A stretch of 36,889 nt of DNA. Origin: Lachnospiraceae bacterium (GTDB taxonomy: Bacteria; Bacillota; Clostridia; Lachnospirales; Lachnospiraceae). The DNA lies in the NCBI GenBank assembly GCA_017934175.1, contig JAGBKB010000013.1:1-36889 (forward strand), given 5' to 3'. The number at the start of each line of letters is the position of its first letter. Positions within the stretch are counted from its first letter, which is position 1. Below the pieces are notes generated by a model. It did not search any database. It was not told the origin of the DNA and saw only the letters and a program-made list of their open reading frames with translations. Shown piece by piece: positions 24,554 through 32,012 of this stretch. Position numbers and translations under genes: made by a program.

Positions 24554-25765
24554 TTACTTATCAGTTAAACTTTCAATTCCTGGAAGTGGTTCACCTTTCA
24601 AGAACTCAAGTGTTGCACCACCGCCTGTTGATATATGAGTCATCTTTTTTGCTAATTTAAAATGATTTACGGCTGATGCTGAATCTCCACCACCAATTAT
24701 AGTTGTACAATTTTTAAGTTTTGCCATACAAGCGGCTATAGAATATGTGCCAAGTGCAAATTTTTCATTTTCAAAAAGTCCTACTGGACCATTCCACAAA
24801 ATTGTTTTTGCATTTAACATATGTTTAAGCATTATCTTTATAGTTTCTGGTCCTACATCAAGTCCCATATAATCTTTATCAATATTCTTTACATCAAATG
24901 TTTTTGTTTCTATATTAGTATCATTTATTGGTTCAGGTATGTTTTTTGCAGCAACACAATCAACAGGTAAAATTAAATCTTTTCCAAGTTTTTTAGCCTT
25001 ATCTAACATTTCCATACAATATGGAATATTCTCTTCATCAAGAAGTGATTTTCCTATCTCATATCCCATTCCTTTTAAGAATGTAAATGCCATACCTCCG
25101 CCAATAATAACTGCATCTGACCTATCAAGTGCCTTATCTATAACTTTAAGTTTATCTGATATTTTTGAGCCACCAAGTATAGTAACAAAAGGACGTTTAG
25201 GATTATCAATATAGTTGCATAAATTATCAAGTTCTGCCTTTATGAGATAACCACATACTGATTCTTTTACAAACTTTGTTACTCCTGCTGTTGATGAATG
25301 CGCTCTATGACATGTTCCAAATGCATCATATACAAATATATCACAAAGAGATGCGAGTTCTTTTGAAAAATTATCTTCATTTTTACTTTCCTCATCTCTC
25401 CATCTTGTATTTTGTATCATCATAAGTTCGCCATCTTTAAGTTCATTCGATGCAGATACTACATTTTCATCCACAACTCTATCACTTCCTACAAACTTTA
25501 TAGGAATAGAACATGCTTTTGACAAAGCAGTACATACTGGAGATAAGTCTTGTCTTTTTTCAGGTTTGCCAAGATGAGAGCAAATAACAACTCTTGCACC
25601 ATGCTTTGCAAGATATTCTATTGTAGGCACAGATGCTTTGATTCTTGAATCATCAGTTATTTTGCCATCGTGAATAGGAACATTTAAATCGCATCGAAGT
25701 AATATTCTCTTTCCTTTTACATCTATGTCTTCTATTGATTTTTTATTAAATCTACTATTACTCAT
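24554..25765 (-). CDS. pgk: Phosphoglycerate kinase
   Basis: Glycolytic enzyme that makes ATP from 1,3-bisphosphoglycerate. 403 residues, close to the usual 395-400. The N-terminal signature is RCDLNVP (family RxDxNVP) and the substrate-binding arginines lie in NTRWRDEES and SHLGKPE; the C-terminal nucleotide-binding segment includes WNGPVGLFE and GGGDSASAV. The extra length is an N-terminal extension of a few residues (MSNSRFNKKS). It follows gap by 18 bp, the usual gap-pgk pair. The gap of 94 bp to lepA carries a separate promoter. Confidence 0.97.
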   Translation of the reverse strand: MSNSRFNKKSIEDIDVKGKRILLRCDLNVPIHDGKITDDSRIKASVPTIEYLAKHGARVVICSHLGKPEKRQDLSPVCTALSKACSIPIKFVGSDRVVDENVVSASNELKDGELMMIQNTRWRDEESKNEDNFSKELASLCDIFVYDAFGTCHRAHSSTAGVTKFVKESVCGYLIKAELDNLCNYIDNPKRPFVTILGGSKISDKLKVIDKALDRSDAVIIGGGMAFTFLKGMGYEIGKSLLDEENIPYCMEMLDKAKKLGKDLILPVDCVAAKNIPEPINDTNIETKTFDVKNIDKDYMGLDVGPETIKIMLKHMLNAKTILWNGPVGLFENEKFALGTYSIAACMAKLKNCTTIIGGGDSASAVNHFKLAKKMTHISTGGGATLEFLKGEPLPGIESLTDK

Positions 25766-25783
25766 ATATTTCCCTTCTATTTT

Positions 25784-26803
25784 TTATTTAATTAATCCAG
25801 CAAAATATTTTGCAGTCTTTACAAGTTGAGTTGTATATGAATTTTCATTATCATACCAAGCCACTGTCATAACTTCGTATAAATTATCATCTATCTTATT
25901 TACCATAGTTTGAGTTGCATCAAATAAAGAACCATAATTCATACCTATAATATCGCAAGAAACTAATTCTTCTTCAGTATATCCAAAACTATCATTTGAT
26001 GCCTTCTTCATAACTTCATTGATTTTTTCTTTAGTGATGTCTTTTCCTTCTACTACTGATATAAGTATAGTTGTAGAACCAGTAGGAGTTGGAACTCTTT
26101 GTGCTGAGCCTATAAGTTTTCCATTTAATTCTGGAATTACAAGTCCTATTGCCTTTGCAGCACCAGTTGAATTAGGTACTATACTTAAAGCGGCTGAACG
26201 AGCACGGCGAAGGTCTCCCTTTGCATGAACTGCATCAAGTATTTTTTGGTCACCAGTATAAGCATGAATAGTTGACATAATTCCTGACTTAATTGGATAT
26301 GCATCATTAAGTGCCTTTGCCATAGGAGCAAGACAATTAGTTGTGCAAGATGCTGCAGATATAATTTGGTCATCTTTAGTTAAAATATTATGATTGACAT
26401 TATAAACAACTGTCTTTAAATCATTTCCGGCTGGAGCAGTGATAACTACATGCTTTGCACCAGCATTTATATGCGCCATAGATTTTTCTTTACTTGTGTA
26501 AAAACCAGTTCCCTCTAACACAACATCTACATTTAATTTTCCCCAAGGAATATTATTTGCATCTTTTTCTTTATAAATCTTTACTTCCTTTCCATCAACT
26601 ATAATTGAGTCATCTGTGAAACTCACTTTATCAGCATATTTATATCTACCTTGTGTTGAGTCATACTTTAATAAATGTGCAAGAGATTTAGTGTCTGATA
26701 AATCATTGATAGCCACTATCTCAAAATCTTTCTCGCCAAACATTTGGCGAAATGCAAGACGTCCAATACGTCCAAATCCATTAATTCCAACTTTTACTGC
26801 CAT
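25784..26803 (-). CDS. gap: Glyceraldehyde-3-phosphate dehydrogenase, type I
   Basis: Glycolytic NAD-dependent dehydrogenase of 339 residues. The nucleotide-binding start is [11 protein letters not shown] (residues 5-15), the catalytic Cys153 lies in [10 protein letters not shown], and His180 follows in [11 protein letters not shown] consensus ribosome binding site (GGAGG) precedes the ATG at 26803. The gap to the upstream symporter gene is 21 bp and holds no promoter, so expression comes from further upstream or from within that gene. Confidence 0.97.
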   Translation of the reverse strand: MAVKVGINGFGRIGRLAFRQMFGEKDFEIVAINDLSDTKSLAHLLKYDSTQGRYKYADKVSFTDDSIIVDGKEVKIYKEKDANNIPWGKLNVDVVLEGTGFYTSKEKSMAHINAGAKHVVITAPAGNDLKTVVYNVNHNILTKDDQIISAASCTTNCLAPMAKALNDAYPIKSGIMSTIHAYTGDQKILDAVHAKGDLRRARSAALSIVPNSTGAAKAIGLVIPELNGKLIGSAQRVPTPTGSTTILISVVEGKDITKEKINEVMKKASNDSFGYTEEELVSCDIIGMNYGSLFDATQTMVNKIDDNLYEVMTVAWYDNENSYTTQLVKTAKYFAGLIK

Positions 26804-26824
26804 AATATTACCTCCAATATATTT

Positions 26825-28516
26825 TTATTTTTTTATAAGTACTTCATTTTTATTTTCTGCTTCTACATAGTCTGCAAGGTTATTTGCATGGTCTGTCACT
26901 CTTTCAAGATTTCCTATAATGTCAAGGAATGCTATTCCAGCAAGCATATCACATTCTCCAGCACTCATTCTCTTAATATGATTGCCCTTATATTCATCTT
27001 CAAGTTTATCTACTTCATCTTCAAGACTTCTAACAATTTTTAGAGAATCTTTATCTTTATACTCAACACACCTTATACCATTTTCTACTGCTCTTATAGT
27101 TTTATCAATTATATTTTCCATTTCATTTCTTGCTTCACTTGAAAATACTACTTCATCATTCATCATTTGTCGTGCATTTTCAGAAATATTTTCTGCATGG
27201 TCACCTATTCTCTCTACATCACTACATATAGACATAAGATGTTCTATCTCTATATGTTCTTTTTCATTGATATTCAAGTTGTTAATCTTTGCAAGATATG
27301 TAATTAAAATATTTGTGGTTCTATCAATTTGTTTTTCATGTGACACTACATCTTCTATCAATTCATCATTTCTCTCTTTTAATACAAGATTAGTTGCCCT
27401 TTTTAAGTTCTTAAGAACATATTTTGAGTAAAATACAACTTCATGCCTTGTAGTTGATATTGCCACTGCTGGCTGATTAAGTATCCTCTCATCAAGTATA
27501 GCCTGTGTTTTTTCAGATAAGTTAAAATCTTCTTCTTCATCCGTATTTTCAGGAATTATTTTTTTTGTAATTGATACCATCCAATTTGAAAATGGCAATA
27601 GAATAATTGTATTTGCTATGTTAAATCCTGTATGGAAAATAGATATTTCAAATAGAGATATTCTTGTATCTAAAAATGATTTTATAAATGGATATGTGAT
27701 AATAACTATAGTAGAAAATATAATTCCACCCATTACATTAAATAATAAATGTAACAATGCTGTTCTCTTACCATTTTTACTACTATTTGCTGAAGAAATA
27801 ATAGTAGTTATACATGTTCCTATATTTTGCCCTACAGTTATAAAGCATGCTGCTCCCTTTGAAACTGAACCAGCAAGTGCAAGTGTCTGTAAAATTGATA
27901 CTGACGCAGTAGAACTTGAAAGTATAAATGTTATTACTGCACCAGATAATATTGCAAGAATAGGAATCCTTCCTAAAGTTTCAAATGCATCTCTAAATAT
28001 TTTTGAATCTGAATATGGAGACACACCTGATGACATAAGCGTAAGTCCTATAAATAAAAGTCCAATACCAACAAATATATTTGCTTTAGTCCTTGTTTTT
28101 TCTTTTTTTGTAAATACTACTATCAAAGCACCAACACCAAATATAACTGGTGCAAAGAACTCTGGTTTAAATATTTCTACTACTGAACCAAGTTCCGCCA
28201 AAGCAACTATCCATGCAGTGATTGTAGTACCTATGTTAGCACCCATTATAACACCAACTGCATCATTTAATTTCATCATTCCAGCATTTACAAAACCCAC
28301 AACCATCACAGTAGTACCTGCTGAACTATGTATGATTGCTGTGACAAGTGCTCCAAAAATTATTGCTGTCCATTTATTGGCAGTTAAAAACTTTAAAACA
28401 TTACTAAGTTTTGGTCCTGCAACTTTTTGTAGTCCCTCTGACATTATCTTCATGCCATAAAGGAACATTCCCACTCCACCAACAAATGTAAAAAGATTTC
28501 TTAAATGCAAAATCAT
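26825..28516 (-). CDS. Na/Pi cotransporter family protein with C-terminal PhoU domain
   Basis: 563 residues. The N-terminal 330 residues are the duplicated Na_Pi_cotrans domain: HSSAGTTVMVVGF and GANIGTTITAW in the first half, LSSSTASVSILQTLA and VGQNIGTCITTI in the second. Residues about 350-555 are helical and match the PhoU-like domain pair (LMSICSDVERIGDHAENI and NLERVTDHANNLADY). It is predicted to move phosphate with sodium through the cytoplasmic membrane, or to regulate that transport. The ATG at 28516 overlaps the mrp stop by 4 nt (ATGA), so the two are translationally coupled. Confidence 0.92.
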   Translation of the reverse strand: MILHLRNLFTFVGGVGMFLYGMKIMSEGLQKVAGPKLSNVLKFLTANKWTAIIFGALVTAIIHSSAGTTVMVVGFVNAGMMKLNDAVGVIMGANIGTTITAWIVALAELGSVVEIFKPEFFAPVIFGVGALIVVFTKKEKTRTKANIFVGIGLLFIGLTLMSSGVSPYSDSKIFRDAFETLGRIPILAILSGAVITFILSSSTASVSILQTLALAGSVSKGAACFITVGQNIGTCITTIISSANSSKNGKRTALLHLLFNVMGGIIFSTIVIITYPFIKSFLDTRISLFEISIFHTGFNIANTIILLPFSNWMVSITKKIIPENTDEEEDFNLSEKTQAILDERILNQPAVAISTTRHEVVFYSKYVLKNLKRATNLVLKERNDELIEDVVSHEKQIDRTTNILITYLAKINNLNINEKEHIEIEHLMSICSDVERIGDHAENISENARQMMNDEVVFSSEARNEMENIIDKTIRAVENGIRCVEYKDKDSLKIVRSLEDEVDKLEDEYKGNHIKRMSAGECDMLAGIAFLDIIGNLERVTDHANNLADYVEAENKNEVLIKK

Positions 28517-29346
28517 TTAACTAACTCCACCAAAGAATCAACTGCTTTGCCAAGTTCTTCTATCTCTATATCTTCAACATTTCCTTCATCTATCATCTTT
28601 GCATATTCTACTCTCATAGGTAGTTTTGAAAGAACTGTTGTGCCATTTTCATTTGCAACTTTATCAATATCACTTTTTCCAAATATTTCTATTTTTTCAT
28701 TGCACTTAGGGCATACAACATAAGACATATTTTCAATAAGCCCCATCATGCTTATATTCATTTTTTTTGCCATATTGATTGATTTACCAACAATCATAGA
28801 TACAAGACTTTGTGGTGATGAAACTATTATTACTTTATCTATTGGTATAGATTGATATGTTGTAAGTGCTACATCTCCAGTTCCTGGTGGCATATCAATA
28901 AATAAATAATCAAGTACTCCCCAATCTGTTTCTTGATAAAATTGTTGTAAAAGTCCTGCAACAAGTGTTCCCCTATATATTATAGGGTCTGTGTCCTCAT
29001 TTAATAATAAATTAGATGACATAATTTTGACACCTGTCTTTGAAACTTTAGGTATCATAAGTCCATCTGCTGTGGCCACCACATTTTTTTCTTTGATTCC
29101 AAATGCCTTTGGAATAGATGGTCCTAATATGTCAGCATCTAATATCCCTACACTATAACCTTTTTTTTGTAGCCCAGAAGCAAGAAGAGAAGTAACAAAT
29201 GACTTTCCTACTCCACCTTTACCAGATGACACTCCGATTATTTTTTTTACTGCTGACCCGATACCGAGTTTTAATTTTTCAATATTAACACTCTTGCTCG
29301 CACAATTAGCAGAGCAAGTGTCACAATTATGAGTACATTCACTCAT
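28513..29346 (-). CDS. Mrp/NBP35-family iron-sulfur cluster carrier ATPase
   Basis: 277 residues. The deviant Walker A is SGKGGVGKS at residues 41-49, the switch region is DMPPGTGDVALT (151-162), and the cluster-binding CPKC lies at 212-215. The N-terminus has four further cysteines (CTHNCDTCSANC), as in NBP35-like members. It is thought to carry and transfer iron-sulfur clusters in the cytoplasm; the recipient is unknown. GGAGGG precedes the ATG. The last 4 nt overlap the Na/Pi symporter gene. It is the first gene of the long leftward series. Confidence 0.93.
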   Translation of the reverse strand: MSECTHNCDTCSANCASKSVNIEKLKLGIGSAVKKIIGVSSGKGGVGKSFVTSLLASGLQKKGYSVGILDADILGPSIPKAFGIKEKNVVATADGLMIPKVSKTGVKIMSSNLLLNEDTDPIIYRGTLVAGLLQQFYQETDWGVLDYLFIDMPPGTGDVALTTYQSIPIDKVIIVSSPQSLVSMIVGKSINMAKKMNISMMGLIENMSYVVCPKCNEKIEIFGKSDIDKVANENGTTVLSKLPMRVEYAKMIDEGNVEDIEIEELGKAVDSLVELVK

Positions 29347-29396
29347 ACTACCCTCCTAAAACTATTATGGCAAATCATCTAATTTGCTTTACATTT

Positions 29397-29425
29397 ATTA
29401 TACTATAATAAAAACTATTTTACAA
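29397..29425 (-). promoter_or_regulatory. Candidate promoter of mrp and the downstream leftward genes
   Basis: On the minus strand the -10 box TATAAT (29397-29402) is perfect, with TTGTAA (29420-29425, 4 of 6) 17 bp upstream. Its -35 box occupies the same bases as the -35 box of the divergent lysR promoter, so the two RNA polymerase sites are mutually exclusive. Confidence 0.5.
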
Positions 29426-29447
29426 CTAAAAAAAAATGTGCTAAAAT
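29419..29447 (+). promoter_or_regulatory. Candidate promoter of the LysR-type gene
   Basis: TTTACA (29419-29424, 5 of 6) and an extended -10 TGCTAAAAT (box 29442-29447) are separated by 17 bp. The leader would be about 55 nt. The -35 box overlaps that of mrp on the other strand. Confidence 0.5.
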
Positions 29448-29510
29448 ACTATTATGCTATATATAGGACAAATATAGCCACAAATTTTACATTTTTATAT
29501 GGAGGCATTT

Positions 29511-30431
29511 ATGCAACAGTCACTTACGCAATATAAGACATTTTATGAAGTTGCAAAGTCCGAAAATGTTTCAAAGGCTTCAAGGATTTTGCTAATTTCA
29601 CAACCAGCAGTATCTAAGTCTATCAAAAAATTAGAAGATTCTTTAGGGGTAAAGTTATTTGATAGGACTACAGTCGGTCTTAATCTGACATCTGAAGGGA
29701 AATTACTATATGAACATTTAACTACAGCATTTAACCATATAAATGATGCCGAATTAAAACTCAAAACATTTAGCAATATTAATTTTGGTCATTTAAGAAT
29801 AGCCGCATCACAGAGTCTTGTAAAACATGTTCTTATGTCATATATTAATATTTATGCCAGAGAATATCCAAATATACGACTTTCAGTTACTACAATGCAC
29901 ACTAATAAGTGTTATGAAAAACTAACTGAAAAAAAGATAGATATTGCTTTCTTACATAAAGGAGATACAAATTATAAAGAAATAGAATATGTCGCTCTAC
30001 ACGATATACACTATTGCTTTGTTGCATCAAAAGATTATATATCATATTTTTCAAAAATCTTCCCAAATGGTCAAGATTATTTTGCAAATGGCAATATACT
30101 ATTACTTGATAAGAAAAACACAACAAGAGATTATATAGATAAAATATTTGAAAGCAACAAAATAATTCCTCGCCAAATTATGGAAGTAAATAATACTGAA
30201 TCTATGGTTGATTTCGCCAAAAATGGTGTTGGCATAGCATGCGTTATAGAAGAGTTTATACAAGATGAACTTGATAAAAAACAACTTGTAAAAATCCCTA
30301 TAAAGTTTAAAATCCCAAAATATTCAGTTGGATATGCCTACAATAAGACAAATATGAGTAAAGAGTTATCTGATTTCTTAGAAGTCATAAACGGAAAAAA
30401 TGTCTTCACTACTACAAAGAAGAAAAAATAG
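29511..30431 (+). CDS. LysR-family transcriptional regulator
   Basis: 306 residues from ATG 29511, chosen because GGAGG lies 5 nt upstream; an in-frame ATG at 29499 overlaps that site. The winged helix-turn-helix is in residues about 7-62 (NVSKASRILLISQPAVSKSIKKLEDSLGVKLFDR, read in two parts), followed by a linker helix and a periplasmic-binding-type effector domain (LRIAASQSLVKHVLMSYIN). It would bind DNA as a tetramer and respond to a small molecule. Overlapping divergent promoters with mrp make the mrp operon a candidate target, though that is inference. The phosphoribosyltransferase gene follows 11 bp downstream. Confidence 0.92.
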   Translation: MQQSLTQYKTFYEVAKSENVSKASRILLISQPAVSKSIKKLEDSLGVKLFDRTTVGLNLTSEGKLLYEHLTTAFNHINDAELKLKTFSNINFGHLRIAASQSLVKHVLMSYINIYAREYPNIRLSVTTMHTNKCYEKLTEKKIDIAFLHKGDTNYKEIEYVALHDIHYCFVASKDYISYFSKIFPNGQDYFANGNILLLDKKNTTRDYIDKIFESNKIIPRQIMEVNNTESMVDFAKNGVGIACVIEEFIQDELDKKQLVKIPIKFKIPKYSVGYAYNKTNMSKELSDFLEVINGKNVFTTTKKKK

Positions 30432-30442
30432 AAGGAAAAATT

Positions 30443-30994
30443 ATGGATAAATATTTTAAAGTTACGCTGGATGGAAAAGAATATCTTCTTCCAAAAGCAG
30501 GTATAGGAAACAATAAGTATGTTGCAGTGTTTGACCCATATTCAGATGTAAATATGAATAGGGCCGCTGCCAAAGATTTATATAAAAAAATTATTGAATC
30601 AGGTATTAAAGATATAGATGTAGTCATATCTGCCGAAGCCAAGGGTGCCGCTTTTGCGCAAAGAATTGCAGATTACCTAAATTGTGATTTACTTGTATTT
30701 AGAAAGAAAGTTAAAATTAATTTTGAAAAACCTGTTATAGCACATGTTAAAACATTCACATCTGGCACTAATCAACTTTTCATAGATAGAAAAGACCTTG
30801 AGAAGTATTCAGGAAAAAATGCACTCTTTGTCGATGATGTAATATCTACTGGCTCAACAATACATGCTATAAAAGAAGTTCTTGATGAATATAATATAAA
30901 TGTCATAAGAAACTGTTGTGCATTTAAAGAAAGTAATGATGTAAATGATAATATCATATATGTAGATACATTACCAATCTTTGAAGAAAAGTAA
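30443..30994 (+). CDS. Type I phosphoribosyltransferase, adenine-phosphoribosyltransferase-like
   Basis: 183 residues. The PRPP-binding loop FVDDVISTGSTIHAI (residues 129-143) carries the acidic pair Asp131-Asp132, and VVISAEAKGAAFAQRIA (60-76) matches the segment that holds the base in adenine/xanthine phosphoribosyltransferases. The N-terminal 30 residues (FKVTLDGKEYLLPKAG) differ from standard Apt. It could salvage a purine or act as a PRPP-sensing protein; substrate cannot be read from sequence. AAGGA precedes the ATG. It follows the LysR gene by 11 bp and ends at a terminator. Confidence 0.8.
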   Translation: MDKYFKVTLDGKEYLLPKAGIGNNKYVAVFDPYSDVNMNRAAAKDLYKKIIESGIKDIDVVISAEAKGAAFAQRIADYLNCDLLVFRKKVKINFEKPVIAHVKTFTSGTNQLFIDRKDLEKYSGKNALFVDDVISTGSTIHAIKEVLDEYNINVIRNCCAFKESNDVNDNIIYVDTLPIFEEK

Positions 30995-31005
30995 ATATCA
31001 CAAAT

Positions 31006-31036
31006 AAAAATGTAGGGTGTTGACCCTACATTTTTT
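31006..31036. terminator. Bidirectional rho-independent terminator
   Basis: Stem TGTAGGGT, loop GTTG, stem ACCCTACA, extended by A and T tracts on the two sides. It lies between the converging phosphoribosyltransferase and nth genes and can end both transcripts. Confidence 0.85.
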
Positions 31037-31046
31037 ATTAAATATA

Positions 31047-31679
31047 TTAATATTCCTTACAATACTTATACAGTGGGCACAATTCACACTTTGGTCTTCT
31101 TGCTATACATATTTCTCTGCCAAGTGCTATAATATGAGTATTCCATAACTCCCAGTATTTTTTTTCAACAGTTTCTTTTAAAAACTCTTCTATCTCTCTC
31201 ACATTTTTTGTATTAAGTCTAAATAGTATTTTTGAAATCCTCGCCACATGAGTATCTACAGCCATCGCCGGTATACCATACAAGCGACTTATAACTACAC
31301 TTGCTGTCTTTCTTCCTACTCCTGGCAATTTTACTAACTCATCGAAATCATTTGGTATTTTGCCCTTATGGTCAGTTATAAGTGTCTTGGCACAATTTAT
31401 AATACTTTTTGCTTTGTTGTGATAAAAACCTACTGAATGAATATCTATCTCTAAAACTTTCTGCTTAACATTTGCAAAACTTTGTAAAGTGTTGTATTTT
31501 TTAAATAAGTCTTTTGTTACTTCATTTACTCTTTTATCAGTGCACTGGGCTGACATCATAACAGCAAATAAGAACTCATATGGTTTATTTTTATGATAAT
31601 GCAAATATAGTGGTATTTCTGCTCCATATCTTTTAATTAATTCTTTCACAACCTTTTTTGCTTTCTCTTTATTTGTCAT
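31047..31679 (-). CDS. nth: Endonuclease III
   Basis: DNA glycosylase/AP lyase of base excision repair that removes oxidised pyrimidines. 210 residues from ATG 31679, which matches the family length; GGAG lies 5 nt upstream, and the longer reading from 31718 has none. The helix-hairpin-helix LPGVGRKTAS contains the catalytic Lys124, and the catalytic Asp142 lies in VDTHVAR. The C-terminal 4Fe-4S loop is complete with spacing C-x6-C-x2-C-x5-C (CIARRPKCELCPLYKYC). It faces the phosphoribosyltransferase across a terminator. Confidence 0.95.
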   Translation of the reverse strand: MTNKEKAKKVVKELIKRYGAEIPLYLHYHKNKPYEFLFAVMMSAQCTDKRVNEVTKDLFKKYNTLQSFANVKQKVLEIDIHSVGFYHNKAKSIINCAKTLITDHKGKIPNDFDELVKLPGVGRKTASVVISRLYGIPAMAVDTHVARISKILFRLNTKNVREIEEFLKETVEKKYWELWNTHIIALGREICIARRPKCELCPLYKYCKEY

Positions 31680-31732
31680 AACTGCTCCATAAATTAAGTA
31701 ATATAAATGGTTTATCAAAAAATACTATATAT

Positions 31733-31972
31733 TTAAGATTTTTCAACAATCTTATCTACTATGTCACCAACATTTTTAAAATTAACCACTTCTTCCATAG
31801 TAAAATCTACATCAAACTCATTTTCAATAGTAGATATAATAGTAATATGATTTAGAGAGTCCCATTCATCTATATCTTTAGCAGTGGTTTCCATACTAAT
31901 GACAAGTGTTTCATCATCAAAAATATCTTTTAAAATATCATTAATTTTTTTTAATATCTCTTCTTTACTCAT
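31733..31972 (-). CDS. Acyl carrier protein
   Basis: 79 residues, acidic, four-helix pattern. The phosphopantetheine attachment site is Ser39 in DEWDSLNHI. A stand-alone carrier with the DxWDSL form, unlike the usual fatty-acid AcpP (DSLD), is more typical of carrier proteins used in surface or specialised pathways. No acyltransferase, ligase or synthase gene is adjacent; neighbours are nth and the M16C peptidase. The ribosome binding site is weak. Confidence 0.88.
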   Translation of the reverse strand: MSKEEILKKINDILKDIFDDETLVISMETTAKDIDEWDSLNHITIISTIENEFDVDFTMEEVVNFKNVGDIVDKIVEKS

Positions 31973-32012
31973 ACCATAACATCCATAATCTTAAAATATT
32001 TTACACCAACAA

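Noticed and set aside
27618-28460. A 280-codon open frame on the plus strand opposite the Na/Pi symporter gene
   Set aside because: It is antisense to well-conserved codons, has a low-complexity Thr/Ile/Pro composition, no ribosome binding site and no family resemblance.
31680-31718. Longer N-terminus for endonuclease III from ATG 31718
   Set aside because: The additional 13 residues are hydrophobic and outside the family length; GGAG is properly placed before the ATG at 31679.
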